Source of the DNA: Oxyruncus cristatus
Taxonomy: Eukaryota; Chordata; Aves; Passeriformes; Cotingidae
Direction: 5' to 3'
DNA: 64,000 nt
Assembly (NCBI GenBank): GCA_013399855.1
Contig: VXAY01005274.1
Span: 2,191,725-2,255,724 of the forward strand
Under the pieces are notes generated by a model. The model did not search any database. It was given only the letters and a program-made list of their open reading frames with translations, and was not told the origin of the DNA. Of the stretch, positions 26,227 through 39,310 are shown piece after piece. Every line of letters begins with the position of its first letter. Positions within the stretch are counted from its first letter, which is position 1. The position numbers and the translations under genes were made by a program.

Positions 26227-26263
26227 AAAGGTCTTTTCCAGCCTGAATGGTTCCATGATTCTT
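26227..26263 (+). mobile_element. Probable CR1 terminal remnant, plus orientation
   Basis: Only about 37 bp: AAAGGTCTTTTCCAGCCTGA, then ATGGTTCCATGATTCTT. This matches the terminal pattern of the CR1 copy at 52.4 kb, which ends ggtcttttccaacctaaatg then attccatgattctctg. It is short, so the call rests on that similarity alone. Confidence 0.7.
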
Positions 26264-26864
26264 TACATGCAGCTGCAGAACACGGAGGGGAAATGATGTG
26301 CCTGGCGCTGGCCGGAGCAGGGCCCGAGGCCGGATGGCTGCGGAGCTCCAGCCTACACAGGGGAGGTAACTCAGGAGATGGGTTTGGATCTTGGGTTTTA
26401 CATTCACCTCCATTGTTTGCAATTCCTTCCGAAAAGCTGGGAAGGAGAAATTTCTTCCTTTTTTCTATTTAAAAAGACCCCGTGATTTTTCCATTCAGTA
26501 ATTTTTCCTGGCCTTTATTGTGCTCTTATTTCATAGAGAGCTGAATGAAATAAAGTTGTTTGTGACTGACCCCATTTTGAAAGGTTTTGGTGGCACATAT
26601 TGGGGGCAGGATGTTTTGCAAATTCAGCCTAAGTTCAAAAGGAACCATTTCCTTTCGTTATGACAAGGCTTGACTTGGGTGCATTTAGTGTTCTGACACA
26701 GCACCGTCGGGTTAATGCAGCAGAATCCAAACAAACCCTCTGCCTTCCCATCCCTTAACCAGCTGCAAGGAACCCAAGTGGAATCAGTACCAGAAAAAGT
26801 AAGAATTACAGATAAGAACTATGTTTCTGGTTGTATGCGGGGAAACTTTTCATATTTTAAGCAG

Positions 26865-26900
26865 CTGACAATCCTTTTTAACCTGACAATCCTTTCCATC
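26865..26900. repeat. 18-bp tandem duplication, two diverged copies
   Basis: CTGACAATCCTTT occurs at 26,865 and again at 26,883. The last five bases of each 18-bp unit differ. Confidence 0.8.
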
Positions 26901-29900
26901 AGAAGCACGTCTCTGTGTGCTGCCAGGGAGCATCTGTCTTGGGGTTCCAGTTCAACAGGCTGTTGTGTGTCCAAGAGGATGTACAGAGCTTGTAAAACAC
27001 CTGACTCTATACAGGAATCAGCATGGAAACCCAGAAGATTGATTTTATTTAGCTAAAATTTAACAGACCACAACAAAGAAGCAGAGAATTGCTCAGCTGT
27101 GTATCTTACTTACACAAGGCCATTTCCCCCACCAGCTTTCTGCTGTTCCAGCCAGCAGGAAGGAAATATCCTGTGGGCATTCCTGCAGCTGGTGTAAGTT
27201 GCTATAGATCCACTCATCTCAGCACAGCTTTGATAATTCACACCCACCAAAGATCATCTTCTCCTGTGTTTACAGCTCCATCAAACATCACAAGGGACAC
27301 AAGCAAGATGTTGACACCTCATGACTTGTACCCATGGATGAAGGGGATGGTGAGCACTAAGAAAATGCAAATGCAGCTGAGGATTGGCAAAAGCAATAAC
27401 GAAAAACAAGTAGTGGAAATAATGATTCATCAGGAATTGAATCTGATGTTGAGCCCAGTCCTGCACTCAGTCGATTTGGTGACAGCAGTGAGGATTCCAG
27501 GCCTATGGAAATAATTTTTAAAGCTATTCAAATGAAGAAAAAAAAAAATGCCCCGTGGTAGTTTTGCAACGCCGTGGTTTTGTCTACCCTACCTTACAGA
27601 CAGCTCAGGACCCTGGAAAACTGACATCCTCCTCACCCCACAGATACTCCTCTCCCCTCCAAAACTTGGACTCAAAAAGAAACCCGGCATAACACTGAAG
27701 CCAGAGAGGAAGATCTGTGTGAAAATTTGCAGCAAGCCAGAGGCCAGACTGAGTGGTTCACTCTCTCTGAACCAAAATACCATAAATATATCTGCCTATA
27801 TTATTTCCTGGCTGATCTCAGAGCACTTTCAATGTACTTCAGAAAATAATGATGTCACAGTAGCCCCATTAATTGCTGGAAAACACGGATGCACAGAAAC
27901 ACAGATGACCTTGCTCAAGGTCATGTATTCCAGGGAGAACACTGGATGCTCTCAGCCACCATCTCCTCCACCTGGTGGGGAAACACACCAGGCACTTCCC
28001 CAAGCACAGCCCCAACAGCCAAATGCCATGTCAGCTCCAGCCAGGGCTGAAAGGAAGTTCTCTTTGGGTAGAGACATCAACAACAGGTCTGTGTCTTGAG
28101 CTGGGGAGAACCTGATAACCAGAAACACCCTCTCATGAGACAATATTTCCATTGCTTTCACTGGGAACAGGATCAGATCCGAAGCTGGGGAAAGGCTGGC
28201 ACAGAACCCTGACAGGGCTGAGGGCCACCAAACCTGGGTTAGCTCTCTTCACACCAGTTGAGCAAAACAACCTTGCTCCGTTAGCATCCATCTTCCATCT
28301 GCAAAGTTTCAGGTTAAAACATTACAGTTACAGGATAAAGTCAAGTGTCAAGTGAGTCACTACCATAAAGATGAAATAAGAAAGCTCAACTTGAATCCCT
28401 CCACCCCACTCCAGGGTCAGCAGCCAAAACATTTCCCCTGTCAGCTGCAAATTTCCTGCATTGCCAGTGAAATCACAAGCAAAACGCCAATATTAGCTTT
28501 TTCCCCTCAGTGTTCAAAGTTGGATTCCCACAGGCTGTAATTTCACCACCCCTCAGACAACTCAAACCCCTGCCAGAAACACGTTAACGCCACACTGACA
28601 CACCGCATCTGCCTGGCTGGTTCAGCTCTGCTGAGGCCATTGGGGAAGGACTGTGCTGGACTGTGTATTGGGAATAATTCCTGTTACTCTGCCTTGGATA
28701 AGGAGAGCTGGCGAGGAAGGGTTGGTCATATGGGCTCAGATTTTTGCCTACCAACAGCTCAGGCGGAGTTGGATGAGCCTCCCTGAGGGAGAAACGTGGG
28801 CCCGAGTACAAGGCAGAGCTTTCTGACATCAGCTCTCATCTCACAAGGAGACTGGTGAAGTTATACTGATGAGCAAACTACATGGGATCACCAGAAAATG
28901 GGCTTCCTGGAACTCCCTCACCTCCTTATATTTCCTTTGACGAAGCTAAGGGTCTAACCGGGGTGCCAGCCAGGATCTAACCCCTGTTTGTCAGCTCCTG
29001 GGCGCAAAGCTGCCAGGGAGAACCTCTGGGAGGGGAAGAAAGAATATCCTCCAGGGCATTCATGCCCTTACCAGAAGCACGTGGTACATGCCACAGGCAT
29101 GGACCATCAAGCAGGTTCAGTGAGCAGCAGAGTGGGCAGTGCCATCAAAACCCCTCAGCATCCAAGCCCCCAGTGCAACCAGTGCAGGAGGGTCCGTGTC
29201 ACGGCCACACAGGTCGTGGGTGCTGACAAAAAGCCACCTCTGCTCATTGGCTGCCTCAGCCCTGAGCTTCGCTGCTCAGTCCCCTCTTGTGGTCAAGTTA
29301 TTTGTTGGTCACCAAGGCACCGTGTCCCCAAAGCTGTGGGTAGGCCATGGGAAAGACAGAACTACTGATCCTGTTCCAGCTCCATTTCTATTTAATAGTC
29401 CCAAGGGTCACAGTAGTTCTGGGACAAAACCCCAGGCAACACACTGCCATCAAAGAGGAGAAAAACCCTGGCTAGCCAAGAGTAAATCAATGGCAACAAC
29501 TGAAATGCAATTTCCTTGGAAAAACCCAGAATATAAAAACAGCAGGGGCGATCCATTATGAGATAGATAAAGATAATTCAGGGGAGACAAAAATCAGTAG
29601 GGAAAGGGGTGGGGAAAAACTCAATGTTCAGAGCTTAGATCCCACAAAAAAGTAAATGGACAAAATAGCTATTTTTTTTTCCTTCACTTACTGCAGCAGA
29701 AAAACAATATAAAAATATAGAATATAATCTTACTGAAGCCAGTGGAACATGACCATGAATTACAGGCTCCAAATAGCTGAAAACAAAAATCAAACGAGGA
29801 GTTTGTTTTGCAGGAGAGTTTCAGATGACTCTGTGGGTCACCTCGATCTCCAGCAGTTATGGAAGAAAAGGAAGGTAGTGAGGAACTAAATTATTTATGT

Positions 29901-30023
29901 CAGTCAAGCTTATCTGTCACAGGGCTACACCTTTCCTACTGCAGCACATTTCTGGGATTAATGATCAGGCACTATCTAGAGCTGGGCAGAAGAAGAAAAA
30001 CCAAAGTGATTTGGTTATTGGGG

Positions 30024-30050
30024 AAAAACCAAACAAACAAACAAAAAAAA
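30024..30050. repeat. (CAAA)n simple repeat
   Basis: A-rich tract with three or four CAAA units, ending in A8. Confidence 0.9.
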
Positions 30051-32322
30051 GATGCATTACCCAGCTCAGCTAACACTGAACTTCAGGGGAATACCTCGCT
30101 GAACCAATAAAAAGATACACTTTGTGACAACTAAAACAAATTAAGCAGTGAAGGATAGCAAGAACAAGAGCTCTGCTGAAATGTGCATCCAGGAATGACA
30201 ACTTGGTTAGTGTGGTGCCGCCACCTGAAAAGCTAATTAAGATGCTAATTAAACACAGAGCACTTTCCCATCTGGGGTTCCCAGCAGAGACTGCCTTTAG
30301 CCTGAGCAAGTCTCACTAGGGAAAGGGGATGGGTGAACGAAGGGGGCAACTGATTGACAACACAGTTAGGTTTTTATGCCCTCTTTGATGACACCCTTCA
30401 CAAGAGGCTGTTGAAGAGAACACGAAGTCATGGGAAATGGCAAAGAAGCAAATGAATTTGGGAGGGGATAAGGCGGAGAAATAAGCAGGTGGTTTCATTA
30501 GGGGAATTTTCTCACCCTAAATTGCTAACTCCCCATTGCAATCACCAGTTTATGAAACCTAGAAAACAGGCTGAGGGGTTAAAATTCTCTCTTCCACAAG
30601 TTACTACAAAGGAAAGCTGAGAAAACTTCAGGAGCAAGACAAAAGCAGTGGATGGGTCGTGGTGGCCAAACTGACACCTTTCTCACCCACCAGTTTGGTC
30701 AGCACCCAGGCAGAAACAGCCCAAGGACAACACGTGCCCAAAAATATGTGCAAGCAAACTGGAAATCAACTTAGTGATGTGGAACAAGGCTGGTGAGCCC
30801 AGGCTATTCCTGTGGACACCAGTGCCGAGAATGGTGCAGGGCCTCAAAGGGGTGAGAGGAAAACATTCATCTGATAAAGGCAGAGCAAGGAGGTGACAGA
30901 ATGTCCCAGCTTTTACTTTCTCCTTTCCGAGAAAAGATGTTGATGCCGTGAAATGAAAGTTTAGAAGGTTATTAAATGAAAACGTTTGTGTTGTGTATCC
31001 ATTCCTGGATACTCTTTCTTTCCGGGAAATGGACCAGGTGTCTATCAGGAGGGGGAGAAAGGATGCCTTTAAGGGTAACCATTGAGTGTTTATCTTTGCA
31101 GTCTCTCATGATGTTTATTTTTGTTTGGGTGTGGACAGACTCGTTAGAGGAAATTATTTAAAAGACACCATATAATTGCACAAAAGCACATTATTTGGCA
31201 ATAATCCTCCCATGAAATTCATCACTCAATGCACCAGGGCTCCCACAAAAACCCTGCAGTGCAAATCTCAAAGGCAAACCTCAAAGGCTCGGCTCAACCT
31301 CCAGCCCTCCCAGGATGGCTTTCACCCTGCTCACGGTGGCACTGAGGGCCACTTGGCTTAACACAGGTCCCACACAACCTGCTCAGCCCTAGACTGCGAC
31401 AGGAAACCTCGCCCGCGGCATGCACAGCACCAATTGTGGTCACATCCATGAAGAGGGTCAGCAGAGCTAAAATGGTGTTGACTGGGAACAGGAGAGAGCC
31501 ACCAGCCCAGGAAAAGGTCTTGCAGAAAAACAGAGGCAGTGGCAGTGGAGGTGAGCATGGGATTTCCTAGATGGCTCTTCTCCCATCTTTCCTTCACTCC
31601 CCAGGATTGGGGAGCCATGCGGTGCCCCAGGAGCTGAGATGTGACCGCCACCAGCCCCAAATGGGCAGGAAAGGCACCCAGGGACCACCTGTCCTCAGGC
31701 ACAACAGGTTCTTCCAGCACATCTGAAGAACCAGGAGAAGCTGATAACATGGTACCACTGCCCACGGCCAGCAATCAGCAGGCTCAGAGGGAACAGACTG
31801 CACAAGCATCTAAATAACGGGATGATCCTCATTATAAAAGATGCTGATAACGAGATTTTTGTAAGTACTTCTAGGGCATGTTACTGCTGCCCTTAAGATA
31901 ATCTCAAAAGCATTCAAATTACAGATTGAGAGTCAGGGGTACATTGTTCCACCTGGAATTTTACAAGGCTCCTTGCACCATCCCCCAAAGCATCTGAGAC
32001 TGGTAATGTTTTGGAGAAGGCTCTACTGATCCATAGAAAAGGATCCCTGCAGCAGTGCCTAAGAAAAGCTCCCTCCCAGCAAACCACTACACTGTGAAAA
32101 AGGTGGGTGGAGGGGGAAAGCAAAGGGTCATTTTTGGTTTCCACTGGCACCAATTATGCTTCTGGCATATTTATATTTTTTTTCCCATAATCAAGATAGT
32201 GAGGTTAGGCTTTTTATTTTTAAATAAACAAAGGCTATAATGGGAATTTGTGCTGGGGCATGTCTGGAGCCTCCAGCTTATCAGAGCTGTCATAGGACAC
32301 AGAATTTTTGTTCATTTTATCT

Positions 32323-32337
32323 GGGGGGGGGGGGGGG
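32323..32337. repeat. Poly-G run (15)
   Basis: Fifteen consecutive G, the longest G run in the window. A run like this is prone to sequencing and assembly length error. Confidence 0.95.
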
Positions 32338-32757
32338 AAGTCACTGAGGCCCACAGACCCAACCCACAGGGGTGGAAGGGAGGTTCCCCTTATCTCTAGC
32401 AGATCCTGGATACAGCATGTCATGTCTGACTAGAGGCGACAAGGGGGCAAACACACGGCAATTAGCAAACAAACAGCTTCTGCTGCCACCCCGAGCTCTG
32501 CCGGGGCTCGAGCACTGACTGGCAATTAAGAGTTCAGAGGGAAGCCCACGACACCCATCTCCAGGGGCACGTTTCTAGTCCTGAGAACGCCCCTGGCACA
32601 GAGGTGCAGCCCGGGGGGGTTTCTTGGTGTCCCTACCTCACGCTCGCAAATCCTTGGCTAGTTTGATGTCCAGCCTGGGACCCCCTGGAGCCAAGCCAGT
32701 GTTTCCATGGTCGGATCTGATTCCATCCAGCCACAAGCTGGCTCAGGGCCCCCACAG

Positions 32758-32767
32758 CCCCCCCCCC
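32758..32767. repeat. Poly-C run (10)
   Basis: Ten C within CACAG...TCGG. Confidence 0.9.
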
Positions 32768-35243
32768 TCGGAGGGGCAGTACCAGGGATGCAGAGGGGTC
32801 ACTGGCAAAGGAGGGTGCCCCAGGTTCTGTCTGGGCTTGCCTCTCCCAGCCTTGCTCCCCGCATTTGTACATTACTGGGGGAGAAAAAGGTACTTGACAG
32901 CTGCAAAAAAGCAGATAATTCTGCCTGCCATGCCTGTGTTTACGCAAAAGCCGCTGGTTTATGAGGAACAGCTTAGTCAAACCACACAAAGAAACACCCT
33001 GCAATATTTTTTGAAGAGGTTGGGTTTTTTTATTGCGTCGAGAAGCAAAAGGTTACCTACAGAAATAGAGAGAACAAGGCAGCTTAACAAACAACTGCTT
33101 CTTGTTTTTCTTATTCTGCGTCTTCCCTTCCAAACCCTGTTCAACCCCAGCTCCCCTTCCAGCTGCTCCCCACACCCAGTGCCCAGGGACCCTCCTGCTC
33201 CTGCCTGATGCTGTCAGCATGGCAGACCCAGCAAGGAGCACCCAGCACCTACAAAAACACTCAGCTGGGAAGAGGAAAATCTTCAGAGCGTGGTCAGGAC
33301 AGCTCAGTTTGTATTTGTTTCTCCACATCACTGTAAGGGGAATGAGAGAAGCGGGAGATCCTCCATCCTGACACTTTCCAGCCTTCTCCATTCCCCAGCT
33401 GCTCCCTCTGCCCTCACTCCTCCTGACACCAAAATACTTCACCAGCTTCAGCAGCCATACAGCACAGGTCCTGGCCTCATCCTGCCACAAGTGCTTTCCC
33501 CCACCTTGGTCTGTGCACATGCAGGGATGGAGATGAAGTAAACCTGGACTTAGCGTCCCTGGTATCAGCAGGATCCTGCAGCATCTTAAAATCACTGTTG
33601 AATGCACTTGGTCACAATGGAGAGTCAGCTCAGCCCCACAAGGCCTGGGGTGGCTGTGGCACAGGGACCAGCCCACAGCAGGAAATACTCAGGTTATTGT
33701 TACCATGTGGCGTCTAAGAGGGTTGTTTGTCTCAGCCCTGTTGGCCTTCAGAAAATTATAGACAGAAAAAAATATAAAACAAAATAGTAGCAGCTCTCAG
33801 GCTCTGACCAACCTGCTTCCCCAGTGTGCAATACAGACTCCATTCCCAACACAAACCATGTTATCCCAGTCTGGGGAAGGAAAGAAACAATTCCTGCCCT
33901 TACACCACCTTCAGCTCCTCTTTGCAAGGCACAATTGAACAGGAGAGGAAGGGAGGGCTCTATATCTCCCAAAAGAAAAGTGGTTTTTTCTTGCCCAAGT
34001 GGAAGGTGGTGTGGCCATGCCCTTCCTCACATATCAAGGTGTGACAAAAGGGGAACCATGCTGGTTTGAACCCCATCATTTGGGAACCTCTGAGCTGGGA
34101 TCCAGAGCCATCCCTGGATGCAGCTGAGGTGCAAAGGGCTGCATTTCTTCAGAGGGTTTTGCAGGTTGAAGGTTTGAATTTATTGGCACAGGAGTGCCAC
34201 ATGCAGGAGAAAAGACACATACACATTTCTGGGAATTGGATTCTCCCACTCACAGGGCTCAAGCAAAAAACAAAACAGGTTTGACAGAGAACAAATTAAT
34301 TCAGCATGAAGAAGCTCTAAAAAGATAAAAATTATCTTTGACACACGAAAAATAGATAAATCCTTGCAGAAGATTACTTTAACAAGGCCAAAAATTCATC
34401 ACAACGCTGAAGAAAGGAGGCATAAATAAGGCTTTAAAATGTACGTGATGTTTTTGTACCCGTGAGCACTGAGAAGGCAGCACAGTTCAGAGATGACAGC
34501 AGAGATCTCAGCCAGGACTCCTGAACTGTCCCAGGATTTGGGGGATTGCTGCAGCCAGGAGAAGAGAAACCCTCCATCCACAGCAGGTATTATAAACTGC
34601 TACAGACAAGCTGTATCATCTCAAGCCTTAGTTTCCCTTCAGGCGATCAAGATAGTAGGACAACCCCACAGCTGTGGATTCTCTTAATTAATATTTGGAT
34701 GAGTGTTTGGTAGGAGTGTTGTGCCCTGAAAATGCAAGGTGTGAGGCAGTCACAGCAATCCAGGTGTGGGGTATATGATTTCCATCTCCAGTTTTCCTGA
34801 GCTCAGTGCTGGGTTTTAGACCTTTTCTAGCATCCCTTTTTATTGGGAATACAGCCCCGTGGCACTACACCCAAACACCATCAACCTCTCCCCAATAACT
34901 TAAGCAACTCTCTTGCCATGCTCTGCCTTCTTGGCTTTGTTGGTCTAAGATTTCATCCCTGAGGGCCACATAAAAGCTACTTTTCATAGCATTGAGATTG
35001 TCTTGTAACTTCTTAAATACACACTTGACTCTTCGAAAAGCAGAGGGACACAAGCACCTGTAGTCCCCCCCAAAAAAGCAACAACAAAAAAATACTCTGC
35101 CCCATCTACTCAGCAAAGCTCTTCAGACTTGTTTATTTACAGACTCCTTCAGAATTCCAAAATCCTGCTCAATTTTCAGGCTGTCCCCCCCATCTTGCAG
35201 CAGACTCTCTCCAGCTTATGCCGATCCAGAATTCAGACAGGTT

Positions 35244-35253
35244 CCCCCCCCCC
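35244..35253. repeat. Poly-C run (10)
   Basis: Ten C followed by TCCCACC. Confidence 0.9.
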
Positions 35254-36850
35254 TCCCACCAGTGCAGCACAACCCTGCTGGATGTCACCTCCTGTGCTCT
35301 CCTTCCCTCCTGGGGAATTTCCAGCCTCCCCCAAACAACCTGCAACAACCAGTTCCCTTCAGAACAGCCTTTAGCAGGTGCTTTTATGGTGTTCCTCCTA
35401 TTGCCAGAACAAGCACGTTCCAGGTTCGCAGCCTCTGTGATAGTTTTGTTGCCGCTTTCAGGCTGGGCACATGTTGTGACACTTCAGGTTTATATTTATG
35501 GATCTCCAAAGGTTTTATGTACATACTCCTGGCCTCGTTACACAACAAAGTGCACTGAGGGCTAAAAGGCTCGTCCAGGATTCAAACAGCAAGACAGAAC
35601 AGAGCCACAAGTGGGAGATAATGCCTCAACTTCAGACCAAACAAAGAGCACCCAGGCACAGGCCATACAGGTTATTCGGTAGTACAGGCTGCAGTATATT
35701 GTGTAAACAGCATCCAAGTTCTCTTCCACTGCCTGTTTAATAATATTCCTCCTGTTAAAGAAATCCGAGTTAGCTTGCTCAGCCCAAAGCTTCCATCTCC
35801 CCAAACTGAAGCGTGCACCACGTCTGACCTTTGCATGTGTTCTAAATTCGAGTGCACATTGTATTTCTCGCTGGCCTCCTGTCTGTGTTTTCCACAGACA
35901 CAATGACACAAAAGAGGCAGAGCCTGCGAGCCAAGCCCGGCAAAGACGGTAGCTTTAAATAGACCCTTTGTCTTGCTTTTCCTTGCTGAAATACTGCACA
36001 TGATTTAGAACTGAGTTTGAATTTTATCAGAGACCCAGAAATAGAGACAATAGAGGGCTGGGTGAATTTTTGCATCATTTTAGGACGTAAAGGTTCTCAT
36101 TCCTTTCTACCCTCACCTCATCTCGCTCTCCACTGCAGGATTTGTGCCTGAATCCCAGGAACCAGCACTGCACTGAGGGGCTCTCAGACCCACAGGAATG
36201 ATCTCAGCCAGGAAGGGAAGAGGTGCACAGAGAAGGTGGGACATGTGTGAGAAATCTCACCTTTGCAAATTGAGGGCAGGATTGTAAAACCGAAGCTTCT
36301 GTCACTGATGGGGAAAAAGTCTGCAACTTCAGCAGACTTCGGGCTGGTACCCAGATGAGGTCAGAAATTAAAAGGTGTCTCAACACTAAATTAATGGCAA
36401 AACTGTCGAGAGAGTAACAGGAGTTATAAACATTTATGTTCCAGTTCAAGGCAGGCGCAGGCATTTATAACTGTGTTATTTGAGTGCCAAACATGAAAAC
36501 TGGAGTCCTTTCTAGTCAGAGGAGCACGTGGATGCTCCTTTTTAGGTATGTGCAGCATCCACAGAGAAGATTAAGTGCTTGGCTCCAGTGACGAGCCCCA
36601 AACAGGGGTGTTAGGGGTGACCTAATGGTAACACACCCACAAAGACATTCCCCATCTCCCCTCAGGGCTGTAATCACTGCGTGCCCCTCTCCTCGGGACA
36701 GTCCCCTGCCCTGTTAAGATTTGTTTCAGAGTGAACAAGCCCACAGGGCACTTCGTATTTGCCCCAGAGCAATGCAAACCACAGCAAACCACAAAGAATC
36801 CAGACCTGCAAAAAAGATACCAGTAGTAAGCATCAGCTTTTCTTGAGCCT

Positions 36851-36960
36851 CAGCTCTGAGCAACCTGATCTAGCAAAAGATGTCCCTGTCCATGGCAGGG
36901 GGTTGGAAGGAGAGGAGCTTTAAGGTCTCTTCCAACCCAAACCATTCTGTGATTCTGTGA
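36851..36960 (+). mobile_element. CR1 LINE fragment, 3' terminus, plus orientation
   Basis: About 110 bp: agctctgagcaacctgatct, gtccctgtccatggcagggg and cttccaacccaaaccattct, ending in the octamer repeat GTGATTCTGTGA. The intact octamer end makes the 3' boundary precise. Confidence 0.96.
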
Positions 36961-39226
36961 GACAGGGCTGCAGGGAATCCCACAAGGCCAGACTTCTGGG
37001 CTGATTAGAAGCAGCACTGTGCTCTGAAAAGGAAACGCATACTCTCTATCGTCACCTTTGTAATAAATCCACATAAATGTTGTTCACTTATCAGTAAAAA
37101 ATCCACCTAAGGCTATGGAGTACGGTTCAATCCCCGGGCACAAGGTGAGCTGAGCTTGGCACAGCCCACAGCACTTTGAGAAGTGCTAAACTGCAGCTGT
37201 GCAGAAGCAATTTGTTAATGAGAAAACAGACTCTACGGTGTGAAATGGAAGTGCCTCTGAGCGAACCATGCTTAACATGAAGGGAATGTGCTGTTTTCCC
37301 CACAGCTAACCCAGCCCACCCAGAGCCTCATGAGTGCAGGCTGACTCAGAAAGGTAACTGCTGTGAATCCGTGCGTGACAGGCAATGCAAGCACAGTCCA
37401 TGCTGGAATTTACTGCGGTACGGAGTATTTTGGCAGCTGGTTACAGTGACTCGGAGGAAGAAGCGGCAGCAATAAGGACAAAACACACATCAAATAAGTT
37501 CCCCAGCTGTGGGAATCGCGAGATACCAACCAAACCTTCCACTTAAATCCAGGAGGCAGAACCAGCCTCGCCTCAGCTTATCGGTAAGGGATGGGCTGAG
37601 CCCAGACCTGCTCCACAGGGGAGCTGGCAGTGCTAAGCCCCAAGTCCGTGCTGGAGCAGGAACACAGGGCAGGGAGAACCCAGGAAGGTCCTTTCCTGAG
37701 GCTCTGGCGCCACCTAAGCCCAGCGTTGGGATCCTGCATCCTTCCCGCTGCCTTCCAGAGCAGAGGCAGACCAAAACCTTTCCATAACAAACTCCTCTTG
37801 CTTCTCCAACCCAGAATCCTTCAGGATAACTTTCTACAGAAGCAGAAATGTGGGAAATAAGAGCCGAAAGAAGCTCAGAAAAGACACTTTTGTAGAAAAC
37901 CAAGCACTGAATAGGGTCAGACCCACCAAAGAGCTGGGGAACTTCAAAAAGGTTGTAGGGGCTTTTCCTTCTGCCCAGATCCTGAGAGCTTCCCTAGCAC
38001 GTTTCAGGGAATTCTCGAATATTTGCTCAACATTATCCAGTTGAATACTGGGGCCAGGAAAGATTTTCACAAATCGGGAGTTCAGCTGCCCCAAAGTTGA
38101 AGGAAAACCAACACAGAATGGGCAACAGGTGCCCCCAAAAGCCCTTGAAGATGGTGATGGGGCTTAAAAACAAACTTCAAAGACCAGATGAGTCACAAGA
38201 TAAAGGATCAGAGAGGGACTCACCTGGCAGTTACTGGCAAACCACACACAATGACAACACCTACAACAGTGGGCAGGACACCACTTCCCAGTTGGAGAGA
38301 CAGAAGCATGGATACAGGAGCATGCAGGGTTAGAAGGGGCTCCTAAGCAAAGGATGAGAAAGGAAGGACAGAAACTGCATTCTCAGAGGAAAGAGCTGCT
38401 GACCAAGTGGAGAAACAAAGCATGACAAGAGATGCACCTGCCAACATTTGCAGTCATTTTTATCATCTACCCATAAATACAAGCAGCACGTCCAGTGCTC
38501 CAGCCCAGCTGATGCCTAACAGGAGTTTTCAGACCAACAGTCAAAAAGTAACCCAGCACAGAAGTCTGTGTGCTCTGGGCTGACCTGTAACACTCCCCCA
38601 GCGTTGCAATTCGGTTTTACACTCAAAGACCATTAACAGAGTTCAATCAGGGAATGATTGTCTAATACAGGCATACATCAACTTGCACTATGCAAAGAAA
38701 ATTTTCAGCAACTTTTGACCTTGTTAAGCTGCACAAGATGCAAATAATGCAAAGCTTCTCCCACACAGAGACTTCCTGCTGCTCAGAGGGATGCCCATTG
38801 CTCCTGGTGGGGACTACATTTGATCAGCTGATCTGATGGAAGATACAGCAAAAAAAAAAAAAGAAAGAAAAAAAGGAATACAGAAATGAAAGGTGACGTA
38901 GAGCCAGAAGCTCTCCTTGCTCTCCTTGGACTCTGTCACTGAAAGGAGCACTTCTTTGGATTAAGAGATAACCACATCTCAAAAACTTCCCTGTCCATTG
39001 CAAACTTTTCCAGAAGCTGAAACAAACCCTGGGATTTCCACCCATCCTATTCGTATCTCAGGCAAATTCTCAGCTAAAGCGTCTCATTCAGGCATCAGCT
39101 CCCAGCTGAAACAGTCCCAGGCAAATGTCAGCCCATTGTGGTGCCACTAAAGGCACCCACACTCTGAGCAGAATAATGAAATATCTGTCCAGATGAGCAC
39201 AGCAAAACTGTCCCAAGCCATCAGCC
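36961..39226. other. Non-coding unique sequence
   Basis: GC-moderate unique sequence with an A-rich tract at 38,850-38,876. The motif GCGCCACCTA at 37,707-37,716 resembles half of a CTCF site, but the other half does not match. No exon is recognised. Confidence 0.5.
38850..38876. repeat. A-rich (A12GAAAGA7) tract
   Basis: Low-complexity A/G tract. Confidence 0.88.
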
Positions 39227-39310
39227 TCACAGAATCAGAGCATATGCTGAGCTGGAAGGGACCCACAATGATCACTGAGTCCAACCCTTAGCCCTGCACA
39301 GGACCACCCC
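39227..39310 (-). mobile_element. CR1 LINE fragment of the second subfamily type, minus orientation
   Basis: The + strand reads tcacagaatcagagcatatg then gctggaagggacccacaatg and gagtccaacccttagccctg. This is the AGAATATNCTGAGTTGGAAGGGACC type of CR1 terminus. About 85 bp are recognisable and the inner boundary is uncertain. Confidence 0.85.

Larger units (their letters stand above)
26264..36850. other. 10.6-kb CR1-free non-coding stretch
   Basis: This is the longest interval in the window without a CR1 fragment. It holds an 18-bp-period duplication (26,865-26,900), a CAAA repeat (30,024-30,050), two GCTAATTAA motifs in tandem (30,232-30,252), a G15 run (32,323-32,337) and C10 runs (32,758-32,767; 35,244-35,253). 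Open frames of up to 207 codons (33,053-33,676, minus) overlap opposite-strand frames and show no recognisable domain. No exon is called, though short exons could be missed. Confidence 0.45.

Noticed and set aside
33053..33676. Minus-strand open frame of 207 codons
   Set aside because: No domain content. The sequence is C/T-skewed, and plus-strand frames cover the same interval.
37707..37716. GCGCCACCTA, resembling half of a CTCF site
   Set aside because: The adjoining bases (AGCCCAGC) do not match the rest of the motif.
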